Positions 36,162-44,242 of a stretch of DNA of 48,490 nt are shown here, piece by piece (the first letter of the stretch is position 1; the number at the start of each line of letters is the position of its first letter). The position numbers were made by a program, and so were the translations under genes. This DNA is from Bacteroidota bacterium (GTDB taxonomy: Bacteria; Bacteroidota; Bacteroidia; Chitinophagales; Chitinophagaceae). The notes below the pieces were generated by a model. The model worked only from the letters and a program-made list of their open reading frames with translations. It had not been told where the DNA came from and searched no databases. The stretch lies in the NCBI GenBank assembly GCA_018268105.1, contig JAFDXG010000014.1, positions 1-48,490 of the forward strand, in the 5' to 3' direction.

Positions 36162-36183
36162 TTTATGAATTATTAGTTTGCAG

Positions 36184-36191
36184 CAAACCTA
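36184..36191 (-). promoter_or_regulatory. -7 element TAGGTTTG for lspA
   Basis: On the minus strand TAGGTTTG is an exact TAnnTTTG match. Transcription would begin about 20 bases before the GTG start of lspA, which supports that start. Confidence 0.5.
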
Positions 36192-36392
36192 CATGAAAAA
36201 GATGAGTTTTCATTAAACACCGCTCTTCCGGTTAAATTTGTGGCAGACAGGTAAAGTCCAACTATTTTGTACAACAATTATAGTATGATATTAGTAATCA
36301 GCTAAACCAATGCATTCACAGACTATATAATATCATATTCGTTAAATCGTCAACAATTTTTAGATCAAAGGTGGTCAGCTGAATAATTTTAA

Positions 36393-36400
36393 TATCTTTG
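36393..36400 (+). promoter_or_regulatory. -7 element TATCTTTG before the small 36.4-kb gene
   Basis: TATCTTTG is an exact TAnnTTTG match. Transcription would begin near 36405, five bases before an in-frame GTG at 36410. The TTG at 36398 overlaps the element and is unlikely to be the start. Confidence 0.45.
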
Positions 36401-36409
36401 ATATCTATA

Positions 36410-36760
36410 GTGAAAAGCAGAAAATGTATATATAGCTCCGGAGACTGTGCAGGCAGTATATTTATGATCATAACATTGTTATGGTTAACAGTAAGCACTC
36501 CGTTTATTTTTTCTGTGCAGAAAGAATTGCGTAATGCTTCTATCTCTACCGAACAACAGGCTAACGAAGATAATTCCAATCCTTTTTCCGGACTTAATGA
36601 AGAAAAGACAAGCAGTGTAAATACACTCTCCGAATACTTACACGAACATTTGCACCTTCCGGTTCCTGCTATTCCTGTACTTGAACATAATAGTAATGCT
36701 ACGGATCTTATATACATAGCATATTACGGCGAACTTCTTTCTCCTCCCCCCGAAGTTTGA
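36410..36760 (+). CDS. Small secreted or membrane-anchored protein, unknown function
   Basis: A 116-residue protein from GTG 36410; ATG 36464 (98 residues) is the alternative. A basic head is followed by one hydrophobic segment (MIITLLWLTVSTPFIFSV), then an exported-looking tail with NPFSGLNEEKTSSVNTLSEY, a His-containing HEHLHLPVPAIP and a C-terminal IAYYGELLSPPPEV. I recall short Bacteroidota proteins with the same NPF...EEKT...SEYLH pattern and a PPPE end, but their role is not known to me; the His residues could bind metal. It stands alone between lspA and the SulP gene. Coding status is supported by the promoter match and the protein-like composition, not by homology I can check. Confidence 0.5.
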   Translation: MKSRKCIYSSGDCAGSIFMIITLLWLTVSTPFIFSVQKELRNASISTEQQANEDNSNPFSGLNEEKTSSVNTLSEYLHEHLHLPVPAIPVLEHNSNATDLIYIAYYGELLSPPPEV

Positions 36761-36987
36761 TACCTCCTCTCAGGAAATAATTTTTAATAGCTTGTCTTCA
36801 GGATGGAGACTAAGCTGGTATTGTGTTTTATTATATAAACAATACGTAAGAAAAATCGCACTGAGTTCACACTAAACTAAAATTACCCTCACTTATAAAA
36901 AGGGTTCGGTTAAATTATGCAATCATATAATATCTGCCATTGCTCAGGCAGGATAGAATTATCTAATTGTAAAAATATATTGTATAT

Positions 36988-38580
36988 ATGAACATTCGTA
37001 TTAATTATATTAAAAGCATAGCCTCAGATTTTCCTTCTGCCATGGTAGTGTACCTGGTGGCATTGCCTTTATGTCTCGGCATTGCACTTGGATCTAACAC
37101 TCCTCTTTTCAGTGGTATTATTGCCGGTATTGTTGGCGGTATTGTCATTGGTTTACTAAGTGGATCGCACAAAAGTGTGAGTGGTCCGGCTGCAGGGCTT
37201 ACTGCAATTGTAGTTGCAGCCATTGCACTTCTTCCGTCATTTGAGGCCTTTTTAGTTTCAGTATTTATATGTGGAGTTATTCAATTGATATTGGGTTTTG
37301 CGCATGCCGGTGTTATTGGTGATTATATTCCCAAAAGTGTTATTAAAGGAATGCTGGCTGCTATTGGCATTATTTTGATATTAAAACAGATGCCTCATTT
37401 TGTAGGTTATGACAAGGATTATATAGGAGACCAAACTTTTTTGCAGCAAAATAGTGAAAATACTTTCACCGGAATTTTAAGTGCTTTAAACAGTATTACC
37501 CCCACAGCTATATTGATAGGTGCAATGTGTTTAGCTTTCCAGTTTTTGTGGGGGAGTTTTGCGGAAAGAAAACAAGGATGGATAAAATTAATACCTGCCC
37601 CATTATTAGTGGTATTGATTGGAATAGGGATTAATGAAATAGTGAAGATTCAATCTATAGCTTATGGATTGCGTACAGAACATTTAGTAAATATTCCAGT
37701 TGCAAACTCAGCCAAAGAGTTTTTTTCATTCTTCACATTCCCGGATTGGGAAGCCTTTGCCAATAAGCCGGTTTGGATAAGTGGCGTTACTCTTGCATTG
37801 GTTGCCAGCCTGGAAACACTGTTAGGTATTGAAGCTACAGATAATCTTGATCCGCACAAAAGGATAACTCCTACCAACAGGGAATTGAAAGCACAGGGTG
37901 TCGGCAATATGATTTCCGGCCTGATTGGAGGGATACCACTGACAAGTGTTGTAGTAAGATCTTCTGCCAATATAAATGCAGGTGCGAAAACAAAAATGTC
38001 TACTATTTTTCATGGGATCTTTCTACTCCTGAGTGTGGCTTTTGTTCCTCAAATACTAAAAATTATTCCACTATCTGCATTGGCTGCCATTCTAATTTAT
38101 ACGGGTTATAAATTGGCTAAGCCTGCATTGTTTAAAGATTTTTATAAAAAAGGCTGGGACCAGTTTTTGCCATTTGTGGCTACCGTTATCATTATTTTGC
38201 TTACAGATCTATTGGTTGGGGTGCTTGCAGGATTAGCAATAGGATTATTTTTCTCTGCAAGAAGTAATTATAAAACCGCTGTATTTATTGTTAATGACAA
38301 TAACAATTACCTCATCCGCCTTAGAAAAGATGTTTCCATTCTCAACAAACGCGGCATAAAAAGTAAATTAAATAATGTGCCTGCAAAATCAAATGTACTT
38401 ATTGATGTTACTAAAGCGGATTACATTGACAGAGACATTATTGAGATCATTAACGACTTCGCAAAGTTGGCTCCTGCCCGTGATGTAAATGTAGAGCTTA
38501 AGACGGAAGGTCACAACGATCACCGTTTTGGAAAACCAAAAGTACAGGCTGAATTTTCAAAGAATGGTGTTGCAGTTTAA
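36988..38580 (+). CDS. SulP family inorganic anion transporter
   Basis: A 530-residue transporter of the SLC26/SulP family. The opening SDFPSAMVVYLVALPLCLGI and SGIIAGIVGGIVIGLLSGSH, the VSGPAAGLTAIVVAAI segment (TM3) and the TM8-10 region with ASLETLLGIEATDNLDPHKR plus GNMISGLIGGIPLTSVVVRSS define the UraA-like 14-helix core. The C-terminal STAS-like part (about 440-530) has a recognisable core (NVLIDVTKADYIDRDIIEII). The carbonic anhydrase gene follows 37 bases later. This pairing is the well-known sign of a bicarbonate (or coupled CO2/bicarbonate) uptake function, as in BicA and SulP-CA fusions; sulfate cannot be excluded by sequence. Confidence 0.93.
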   Translation: MNIRINYIKSIASDFPSAMVVYLVALPLCLGIALGSNTPLFSGIIAGIVGGIVIGLLSGSHKSVSGPAAGLTAIVVAAIALLPSFEAFLVSVFICGVIQLILGFAHAGVIGDYIPKSVIKGMLAAIGIILILKQMPHFVGYDKDYIGDQTFLQQNSENTFTGILSALNSITPTAILIGAMCLAFQFLWGSFAERKQGWIKLIPAPLLVVLIGIGINEIVKIQSIAYGLRTEHLVNIPVANSAKEFFSFFTFPDWEAFANKPVWISGVTLALVASLETLLGIEATDNLDPHKRITPTNRELKAQGVGNMISGLIGGIPLTSVVVRSSANINAGAKTKMSTIFHGIFLLLSVAFVPQILKIIPLSALAAILIYTGYKLAKPALFKDFYKKGWDQFLPFVATVIIILLTDLLVGVLAGLAIGLFFSARSNYKTAVFIVNDNNNYLIRLRKDVSILNKRGIKSKLNNVPAKSNVLIDVTKADYIDRDIIEIINDFAKLAPARDVNVELKTEGHNDHRFGKPKVQAEFSKNGVAV

Positions 38581-38617
38581 GGAAAAAGTTATTTAGAAAC
38601 TCTTTTAAAAAAATATA

Positions 38618-39256
38618 ATGCAATCATACGAAAAGTTATTACTGGAGAATAAAGCCTGGGCTGCCGAAAAAGAATCTAACAATCCCGGTTTTTTCAAAGA
38701 GCTGGCAAAATTGCAAACACCCGAATTCCTTTGGATAGGATGCAGCGACAGCCGAGTGCCTGCAAATGAAATCACCAATACCCAGCCCGGCGAAATTTTT
38801 GTACACAGGAATATTGCCAATATGGTGATACATACGGATATGAACCTGCTTAGTGTATTGGATTATGCGGTGAATTATCTTAAGGTAAAGCACATAATCG
38901 TTTGCGGACATTACGGATGCGGGGGTATAAAAGCAGCTATGACTAATAATGATCATAAAGCGATTCTTAATATGTGGCTGCGCAGCATCAAGGACGTATA
39001 CAGGCACAACCGGGATGAACTGGAGCAGATTGAAAACATTGATAAACGTGCCGACAGGCTTTCAGAGCTGAATGTTATGGAACAGGTAGTAAGACTTTCT
39101 CAAACAACCATTGTTCAAAATGCCTGGTTAAAACGAAATGAACCACACCTGCATGGATGGATATACGGACTGAAAGATGGATTAATAAAACCGGTAATGG
39201 AATTGAAAGCAGGCAGTGAGATTGATCCGCTTTACAGGTACGAGGATATAAAATAA
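38618..39256 (+). CDS. can: Beta-class carbonic anhydrase
   Basis: A 212-residue cytoplasmic zinc enzyme that interconverts CO2 and bicarbonate. The zinc ligands Cys42 (WIGCSDSRVP, with the Asp44-Arg46 dyad), His98 and Cys101 (VCGHYGCGGIKAAM) are all present. RNIANMVIHTDMNLLSVLDY and the late HGWIYGLKDGLIKPV match the E. coli Can type, and the length is normal. It is the second gene of an operon with the SulP transporter, so bicarbonate brought in can be equilibrated at once, or CO2 trapped for carboxylases. Confidence 0.96.
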   Translation: MQSYEKLLLENKAWAAEKESNNPGFFKELAKLQTPEFLWIGCSDSRVPANEITNTQPGEIFVHRNIANMVIHTDMNLLSVLDYAVNYLKVKHIIVCGHYGCGGIKAAMTNNDHKAILNMWLRSIKDVYRHNRDELEQIENIDKRADRLSELNVMEQVVRLSQTTIVQNAWLKRNEPHLHGWIYGLKDGLIKPVMELKAGSEIDPLYRYEDIK

Positions 39257-39285
39257 TTTCTCAGGGCGGGTGCTTTAAAAAGTGA

Positions 39286-39333
39286 AGGAAGTACCGGTAT
39301 TCGATACTTCCTCGCTTCTGTTTTAAAACAGAA
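39286..39333. terminator. Possible terminator(s) between carbonic anhydrase and tsf
   Basis: AGGAAGTA (39286-39293) pairs with TACTTCCT (39305-39312), and the 18-base palindrome TTCTGTTTTAAAACAGAA follows at 39316-39333. The two converging genes would each end within about 30 bases of these. The T tracts are short, so efficiency is uncertain. Confidence 0.45.
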
Positions 39334-39363
39334 AATATTATTTGTGAAAAATTCAGGTTGTTA

Positions 39364-40206
39364 TTAACCTAAAGCTACCCTTTTAAATCCTGTTATGGCT
39401 AATCCACTGTCAACACTCTTTAAATGATCGCTTACACTTTTAGCAGCATCTTTTACAAAGGGCTGGGCAGTCAGCGTATTTTCTTTAAAGAATGCATTCA
39501 ATTTGCCTTCAGCTATTTTATCTATCATAGCATCGGGCTTTCCTGCCATCTTAGGATCATTTTTAATTTGTTCGGTAACAATAGCTTTCTCACGTGCAAT
39601 GATATCAGCGGGTACTGAGTTCGGATCTACAGCTACGGGGTTCATTGCTGCAATCTGCATGGCTACATCTTTTCCTGCCTCAGCAGATTCTTTGTTAAGT
39701 CCAACTAATACACCTATTCTGTTTGCTCCATGAATATAAGAAGCTACATAAGGTGCATCAAGGCGTTCAAACTTGCTGATACCAATCTTTTCACCGATAC
39801 TCGCCAGTTTATCATTAATCATATCTGAAACCTTAGCACCGTTTACAGATACATTATTCAGTTCATCTATACTCTTAACGTTATTTGCTACCGCGGCATT
39901 TGCAATACTTTGAGCAAAGGCAATAAAATCAGCGTTCTTGCTAACGAAGTCTGTTTCGCAGCTTATACAAACAGCAATTCCTGTTTTATTATCTGCAGTG
40001 GTTTGAGCTATTACTACTCCTTCTTTTGCCTCGCGATCGCCACGCAAAGCAGCAACTTTAGCACCTTTTTTCCGAAGCCAGTCAATAGCTTCTTCAAAAT
40101 CGCCATTAGTTTCTGTTAATGCTTTACGACAATCCATCATACCTGCCCCTGTCATTTGACGGAGTTTATTTATATCAGCTGCTGTTATTGTTATAGTTGA
40201 CATCAT
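39364..40206 (-). CDS. tsf: Translation elongation factor Ts
   Basis: A 280-residue factor that releases GDP from EF-Tu. The UBA-like head ADINKLRQMTGAGMMDCRKA and AIDWLRKKGAKVAA is followed by the EF-Tu contact CETDFVSKNADF and by YIHGANRIGVLVGL, the second half of the core, then the FVKDAAKSVSDHL end. Two adjacent ATG codons (40206 and 40203) are possible starts; the second begins the usual MSTITITAAD. It follows rpsB by 92 bases in the normal rpsB-tsf order and is probably co-transcribed. Confidence 0.97.
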   Translation of the reverse strand: MMSTITITAADINKLRQMTGAGMMDCRKALTETNGDFEEAIDWLRKKGAKVAALRGDREAKEGVVIAQTTADNKTGIAVCISCETDFVSKNADFIAFAQSIANAAVANNVKSIDELNNVSVNGAKVSDMINDKLASIGEKIGISKFERLDAPYVASYIHGANRIGVLVGLNKESAEAGKDVAMQIAAMNPVAVDPNSVPADIIAREKAIVTEQIKNDPKMAGKPDAMIDKIAEGKLNAFFKENTLTAQPFVKDAAKSVSDHLKSVDSGLAITGFKRVALG

Positions 40207-40298
40207 TAAAAAAATTAATTATCGTTTAAAAATACCGGCAACACAATTACTTCCAGGAATCTGAACTAAAAAGAGCACATCAATAACTTTCTGCCAGA

Positions 40299-41195
40299 TT
40301 AATGACTACCGCCACCAGGACGTCTTGCCCCGCCACCTGACGGAGTGCGCCTCCTCTGACCCCCGCCTGCTCCTGAGCCTGCTCCTCTTCCACCATGTCC
40401 TCTTCTGCTTCCTTTTTCACGATCTGCATTACTTTCGTCTATATCAAGTCTGGGAGATTTTTCCACTACTTCCTCTTCTGCTTCTTCTTCCGCTTTTTCA
40501 TTTTGACGTTCTGCAAGTCCTTCAGCTATTGCTGCCGTAATATAGTTGGTAATAATAGCTATTGATTTAGTGGCATCATCATTGGAAGGAATAGAGAAAT
40601 CTACTTTATTAGGATCACAATTGGTGTCTACCATGCCAAAGGTGGAAATACCCAGTCTTTTTGCCTCGGAAAGAGCAATATGTTCATGACCTATATCAAC
40701 GATAAATAATGCTGCCGGAACACGACCCAGTTGGGCTATACCGCCAAGTACTTTCTCCATTTTTTCTTTATCGCGACTTAAAGTAAGGCGTTCTTTCTTG
40801 GTAATACTGTCAAAAGAACCATCATTAAGCATTTTTTCGATGCTCTGCATTTTCTTTACACTCTTACGAACCGTGTTGAAATTGGTAAGCATACCCCCAA
40901 GCCATCTTTCGGTAACAAAAGGCATATTCACTTTTTTAGCACACTCAGTTACAATTTCCTTTGCCTGCTTTTTAGTACCTACAAACATTATCTTCTTACC
41001 GCTTTTTGCAATGTTTTTTAATGCTGCGGCTGTCTCCTGCAGGTTTTCAACTGTTTTGTTGAGGTCAATGATATGGATGCCTTTCTTTTCAGCAAAAATG
41101 TAAGGCAACATCTTAGGGTTCCACTTCTTACGAAGGTGACCAAAGTGTACCCCCGCTTCCAGTAATTGCTGTTGCAATGAAGTGCTATTTTCCAT
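40299..41195 (-). CDS. rpsB: 30S ribosomal protein S2 with Gly/Arg-rich C-terminal tail
   Basis: A 298-residue S2. The conserved body (1-232) has LLEAGVHFGHLRKKWNPKM, YIFAEKKGIHIIDL, VTERWLGGMLTNFNTVRKS and GISTFGMVDTNCDPNKVDF. Beyond it are about 66 extra residues: an acidic run (233-246, KAEEEAEEEVVEK) and then a tail (261-298) of Gly, Arg and Ser with RRGHGGRGAGSGAGGG and RRRTPSGGGARRPGGG. S2 tails vary in Bacteroidota, but a tail of this RGG-like kind is striking; such stretches bind RNA in other proteins. The gene lies between rpsI and tsf. Confidence 0.97.
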   Translation of the reverse strand: MENSTSLQQQLLEAGVHFGHLRKKWNPKMLPYIFAEKKGIHIIDLNKTVENLQETAAALKNIAKSGKKIMFVGTKKQAKEIVTECAKKVNMPFVTERWLGGMLTNFNTVRKSVKKMQSIEKMLNDGSFDSITKKERLTLSRDKEKMEKVLGGIAQLGRVPAALFIVDIGHEHIALSEAKRLGISTFGMVDTNCDPNKVDFSIPSNDDATKSIAIITNYITAAIAEGLAERQNEKAEEEAEEEVVEKSPRLDIDESNADREKGSRRGHGGRGAGSGAGGGQRRRTPSGGGARRPGGGSH

Positions 41196-41271
41196 TTTTA
41201 TAATTTGATAATTTTGAAAAGTACTTTATGATTTTGCTATAGAGTCTGCCTGTGAAACCCAGGCTAACACA

Positions 41272-41661
41272 TTAACGTTTGCTGAACTGGAAGCTCTTTC
41301 TGGCTTTTTTCTTACCAAACTTCTTACGTTCAACCGACCTTGGGTCGCGCATCAGTACGCCTGCAGCTTTTAATGCCGGGCGATAGTCGGCGCTTACTTC
41401 AATAAGTGCACGGGCTATTCCTAATTTTGCGGCTTCTGCCTGTCCTTTAGGTCCTCCGCCGGAAGCATTGATTTTAACATCAAATTTGTCAAGTGCTTCT
41501 GTAGTTTTCAGTGGAAGTTCTACCTGGTTTTGCAGATATACAAGGGGAAAATATTCTTTGTAATCCCGATCATTGATCGTGATCTTTCCGTCTCCTTTTG
41601 AAAGGAAAACTCTTGTTACTGCTTCCTTACGACGGCCTACACCATTTTTTTGCTTTTCCAT
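41272..41661 (-). CDS. rpsI: 30S ribosomal protein S9
   Basis: A 129-residue protein of the small subunit. GVGRRKEAVTRVFLSKGDG at the N terminus, GGGPKGQAEAAKLGIARAL in the centre and the basic C-terminal RDPRSVERKKFGKKKARKSF ending QFSKR, whose last residues reach the P-site tRNA, are all typical. It follows rplM by 36 bases, the usual order, and is surely co-transcribed with it. Confidence 0.97.
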   Translation of the reverse strand: MEKQKNGVGRRKEAVTRVFLSKGDGKITINDRDYKEYFPLVYLQNQVELPLKTTEALDKFDVKINASGGGPKGQAEAAKLGIARALIEVSADYRPALKAAGVLMRDPRSVERKKFGKKKARKSFQFSKR

Positions 41662-41697
41662 TTATATTAAACTTTGCGCTATTAGCGGTTTAACTAA

Positions 41698-42141
41698 TTA
41701 AAATTTTAATGCTTTAGGTTGCTGTGCTCCATGAGGATGTTCTGCACCTGCATATACAAAAAGTTTTTTGAATAGCTTTCGACCCAAACGGTTTTTTGGA
41801 AGCATCCCTCTTACAGCTCTTTCTACCACTACTTCAGGTCTGCGACTAAGAAGGCTTTTAGCGGTTTCTTCTTTTTTGCCACCAGGGTAGCCCGAGAAAT
41901 TAATATAGGTTTTGTCTTCAAGCTTGTTACCGCTGAATTTTACTTTATCAGCATTAATAATGATTACAAAATCTCCGCAATCAACATGAGGAGTGTAGTA
42001 GGCTTTATTTTTGCCACGCAGCACTGCTGCAATCCTGGCACACATACGACCAACGGTTTGATTGGTGCCGTCAACAACATACCAATTATGTTGCACGGTA
42101 GCCTCGTTCGCATGTTTGGTAGTGAAATGTAGTTTACTCAT
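41698..42141 (-). CDS. rplM: 50S ribosomal protein L13
   Basis: A 147-residue protein of the large subunit, an early assembly protein. NWYVVDGTNQTVGRMCARIA, the VIINADKVKFSGNKLEDKTY segment, the SGYPGGKKEE loop and the VERAVRGMLPKNRLGRKLF helix are conserved features. It is the first gene of the rplM-rpsI-rpsB-tsf run. A TTTTG/TACCTTTG promoter lies about 85 bases upstream. Confidence 0.97.
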   Translation of the reverse strand: MSKLHFTTKHANEATVQHNWYVVDGTNQTVGRMCARIAAVLRGKNKAYYTPHVDCGDFVIIINADKVKFSGNKLEDKTYINFSGYPGGKKEETAKSLLSRRPEVVVERAVRGMLPKNRLGRKLFKKLFVYAGAEHPHGAQQPKALKF

Positions 42142-42221
42142 TTTATTATTTTTTCCCTGGTTGTTTACTCAGGGGTTGGAAACGACGCCATCCCGTCATT
42201 TTCCGGTTAAAAATTGGAGCG

Positions 42222-42255
42222 CAAAGGTAGGAGCAAATTGCTGGTATTTCCAAAA
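42222..42255 (-). promoter_or_regulatory. rplM: Promoter of the rplM operon: TTTTG, 21 bases, TACCTTTG
   Basis: On the minus strand TTTTG (42251-42255) and TACCTTTG (42222-42229) are separated by 21 bases and match the Bacteroidetes -33/-7 consensus exactly. Transcription would start near 42217, giving a leader of about 75 bases. The -33 TTTTG is part of the T tract of the preceding terminator. Confidence 0.7.
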
Positions 42256-42256
42256 G

Positions 42257-42285
42257 AAAGGCGCACTATTTTTTAGTGCGCCTTT
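42257..42285 (-). terminator. Terminator after the SRPBCC/GyrI-like gene
   Basis: The perfect 12-bp stem AAAGGCGCACTA (42257-42268) / TAGTGCGCCTTT (42274-42285) has a 5-base loop. On the minus strand it is followed by CTTTTGG. It lies about 94 bases after the stop codon of the gene at 42379 and directly abuts the rplM -33 element. Confidence 0.85.
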
Positions 42286-42378
42286 GCAAATCATTGATAA
42301 TCAGTAAAAATTTTGCAGCAAAATTATCTTTATCGGTAGATTGTCTACTTTGGGGACTGATCTATCCATCAAACCAAA

Positions 42379-43323
42379 TTATTTTAAAGAATATATCTCC
42401 TGTAAAATAGTAAGCCCTTTTGGATTTGGCCCCTGAGCAAGGTCTTTATTCAAATCATGTTTTATCCAATAATCTGTTGCCGGGCGGGCATCATTTTTCT
42501 TAAGCCATTCATACATAACGGAGAGATCATCATTAATATCAGTATAACTTTTTAGAGAATGTATAATAATGGCATTGCGATTATCTGTTTCAAGAAGTTC
42601 CATAGGCGTCTTTACTGAAGTGGTTTCGTCTGAAACTTCTACGGCTATACAAACTTTTACTGTAGAATCATTTAGTTTTTCAAATTGGCTCAAAAAATTA
42701 CCCGGATAAGTAATAGCACCTGCCGGAACAGCTTTGGTTATCTTTTTATACAGCTCATTAAGAGTGGATTCCATGGAACCAAGTGTTGTGGTATCATGAG
42801 CCAGCACAATTTTGTTGGAAGGAATTTCTGTTTTTTTAAAAGTCAGTCCACCAAATATGCTGCCTGGTTTTTCTATGTGGTTTTTAAACTGAACTAAATT
42901 TTGTAAAAATAAAGTACGAAACTCGTCCGGATGTAAAAGTAATTGAAGCTTTTTCTTTATACCTGCTTTAAAGACAATTTCTTCAATCCAGCCTATTTTG
43001 GTATCCCAATTATTTTTATTACTTCTCAAAATCTGAATTTGACCTTTTCTCTCTTCTCTTTTTTCGGTAAGGGTATAATCAAATATATCATGATTCTTGT
43101 TGGATCCCACCTGAAAATCTGAAAACACAGGAAGTCCGGCGTGTATATCATTATACCAGGTATCCCAATTTGCAGTATCTTTTATAGTGCGGTTGGTAAT
43201 ATGAAGGTCTGCATTCACGGTAATATCAGCTCTGAAAGTTCTGCTCACGGGTATTAGAAACAAGCTGATAACTCCAACAAGTGCTAAAATAAAAATTGTT
43301 ATAAAAATCTTTTTGGGTTGCAT
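42379..43323 (-). CDS. Membrane-anchored SRPBCC / GyrI-like small-molecule-binding protein
   Basis: A 314-residue protein with one N-terminal helix (about 6-26) that anchors or exports it. Residues about 30-150 read like a SRPBCC (START-like) domain: FRADITVNADLHITNRTIKD with the TANWDTWYND turn. Residues about 160-314 resemble the GyrI-like/AraC effector-binding fold, with KIVLAHDTTTLGSMESTLNE, AGAITYPGNFL, VCIAVEV and the IIIHSLKSYTDINDDLSVMYEWLKKND helix. This two-domain layout with a helix in front is common in Bacteroidota and its function is unknown. It stands alone, closed by its own terminator. Domain calls are by eye and moderate in certainty. Confidence 0.7.
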   Translation of the reverse strand: MQPKKIFITIFILALVGVISLFLIPVSRTFRADITVNADLHITNRTIKDTANWDTWYNDIHAGLPVFSDFQVGSNKNHDIFDYTLTEKREERKGQIQILRSNKNNWDTKIGWIEEIVFKAGIKKKLQLLLHPDEFRTLFLQNLVQFKNHIEKPGSIFGGLTFKKTEIPSNKIVLAHDTTTLGSMESTLNELYKKITKAVPAGAITYPGNFLSQFEKLNDSTVKVCIAVEVSDETTSVKTPMELLETDNRNAIIIHSLKSYTDINDDLSVMYEWLKKNDARPATDYWIKHDLNKDLAQGPNPKGLTILQEIYSLK

Positions 43324-43778
43324 AACAGGTATTGGGTTTGTAGTATATCTGTATCAAAACGTAAAACTATGGCTCTAATAAGGTTATAAAAACCGAAATT
43401 CGATAAGATGCACTTTAGCTTCGATGAATAGGGTTAATCGAACCGATAGACCGAAATTTCTAAAAATGGTTGACTGATAAAGTTTACATAATCACTTTAC
43501 CTTTAACAACTGTCAAATAAAAATCTGTTAACATAACCCTGGAATTTCTATTCACCTGACTAACAGGTATATCAATGTGAAATCAGTACTTTATATTTTT
43601 TTATTTTAACCATGAGGGTAAGGGATTAATTTTATTAAATCTGTTGTAATTCTATACAACGGTTAGTTATACCCTTTAATACCCCCCTTAAAACCTATAT
43701 GAGCTTTTATGTAATCGGAGCTTTTTCTATAGTTTTTTGGCTGTATAAAAAAAATCAGGATGATTTGTAAATTGTGAA
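43324..43778. other. Intergenic before the decayed gene
   Basis: About 450 bases of AT-rich DNA. No exact TAnnTTTG element for the minus-strand gene. A 23-codon + strand frame (43699-43770) encodes MSFYVIGAFSIVFWLYKK plus a short tail; it could be the broken start of the pseudogene that follows, or chance. Otherwise I see nothing. Confidence 0.4.
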
Positions 43779-44175
43779 TTTGATGATGATGATGACGATG
43801 ATAACGGTAATGGCAGTTTTTAACGAACCGCCTCCTGGGCTAAGCTTTAATTCTAAAAATATAAGGTAGATACCAAAAGCGGCTTATCAGTTTAAATCGT
43901 TCATTATTGGCGAGGACTTTGGGTAGCCTAACGCTTGAAAATGAGACAACCATAAATGGTATTTTGTACTATCGGCTTGAAAATTGCAGCAATAAAGCAC
44001 TCAGAAGAATAGACCTTAGTTTCACTTATTATAGCAAGTTCCCGGAAATGCCAAAACTTTAATTGATGATATAGCAATTGCCGTTAATAATTTATTGGGG
44101 CTGGTTTTCAGGTCCAGTGACAGGAAAACCAATAACTCACACCCTCCGCATATAGTGGTGGCGGCCAACCGGTAA
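43779..44175 (+). pseudogene. Decayed gene with frameshifts and stops, family not recognised
   Basis: Protein-like sequence continues across all three + frames. An acidic DDDDDDDNGNGSF (43779-43820) ends in TAA. A second frame gives NEPPPGLSFNSKNIR, then a TAG (43867), then PKAAYQFKSFIIGEDFG and another TAG (43924). A third frame carries LENETTINGILYYRLEN and RRIDLSFTYYS up to TAA 44060. The second frame then resumes with LIDDIAIAVNNLLGLVFRSS and ends in HPPHIVVAANR with TAA at 44173-44175. Each piece stops where the next begins, which is what a gene broken by at least two indels and a nonsense codon leaves behind. The product would have been about 130 residues. It ends 67 bases before the TPR-CHAT gene. 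Confidence 0.65.
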
Positions 44176-44242
44176 TAAAAATTGTTGATAATAATTAAAA
44201 AAAACAGTCGTTTTGAGAAGGTAATCGAAAGATTAACCTTTT

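Noticed and set aside
36316..36717. 133-codon minus-strand frame opposite the small 36.4-kb gene
   Set aside because: The + strand frame has a matching promoter and an export-type layout; the antisense product has no such features.
43503..43532. Two further TTAACA sequences near 43.5 kb
   Set aside because: They are 25 bases apart with no units between them, so the 10-11 bp phasing of the other arrays is missing.
43781..43800. GAT repeat as a microsatellite or phase-variable tract
   Set aside because: The run is short and interrupted (GAC inside), and it encodes the Asp run of the decayed gene; there is no sign of promoter or frame switching use.
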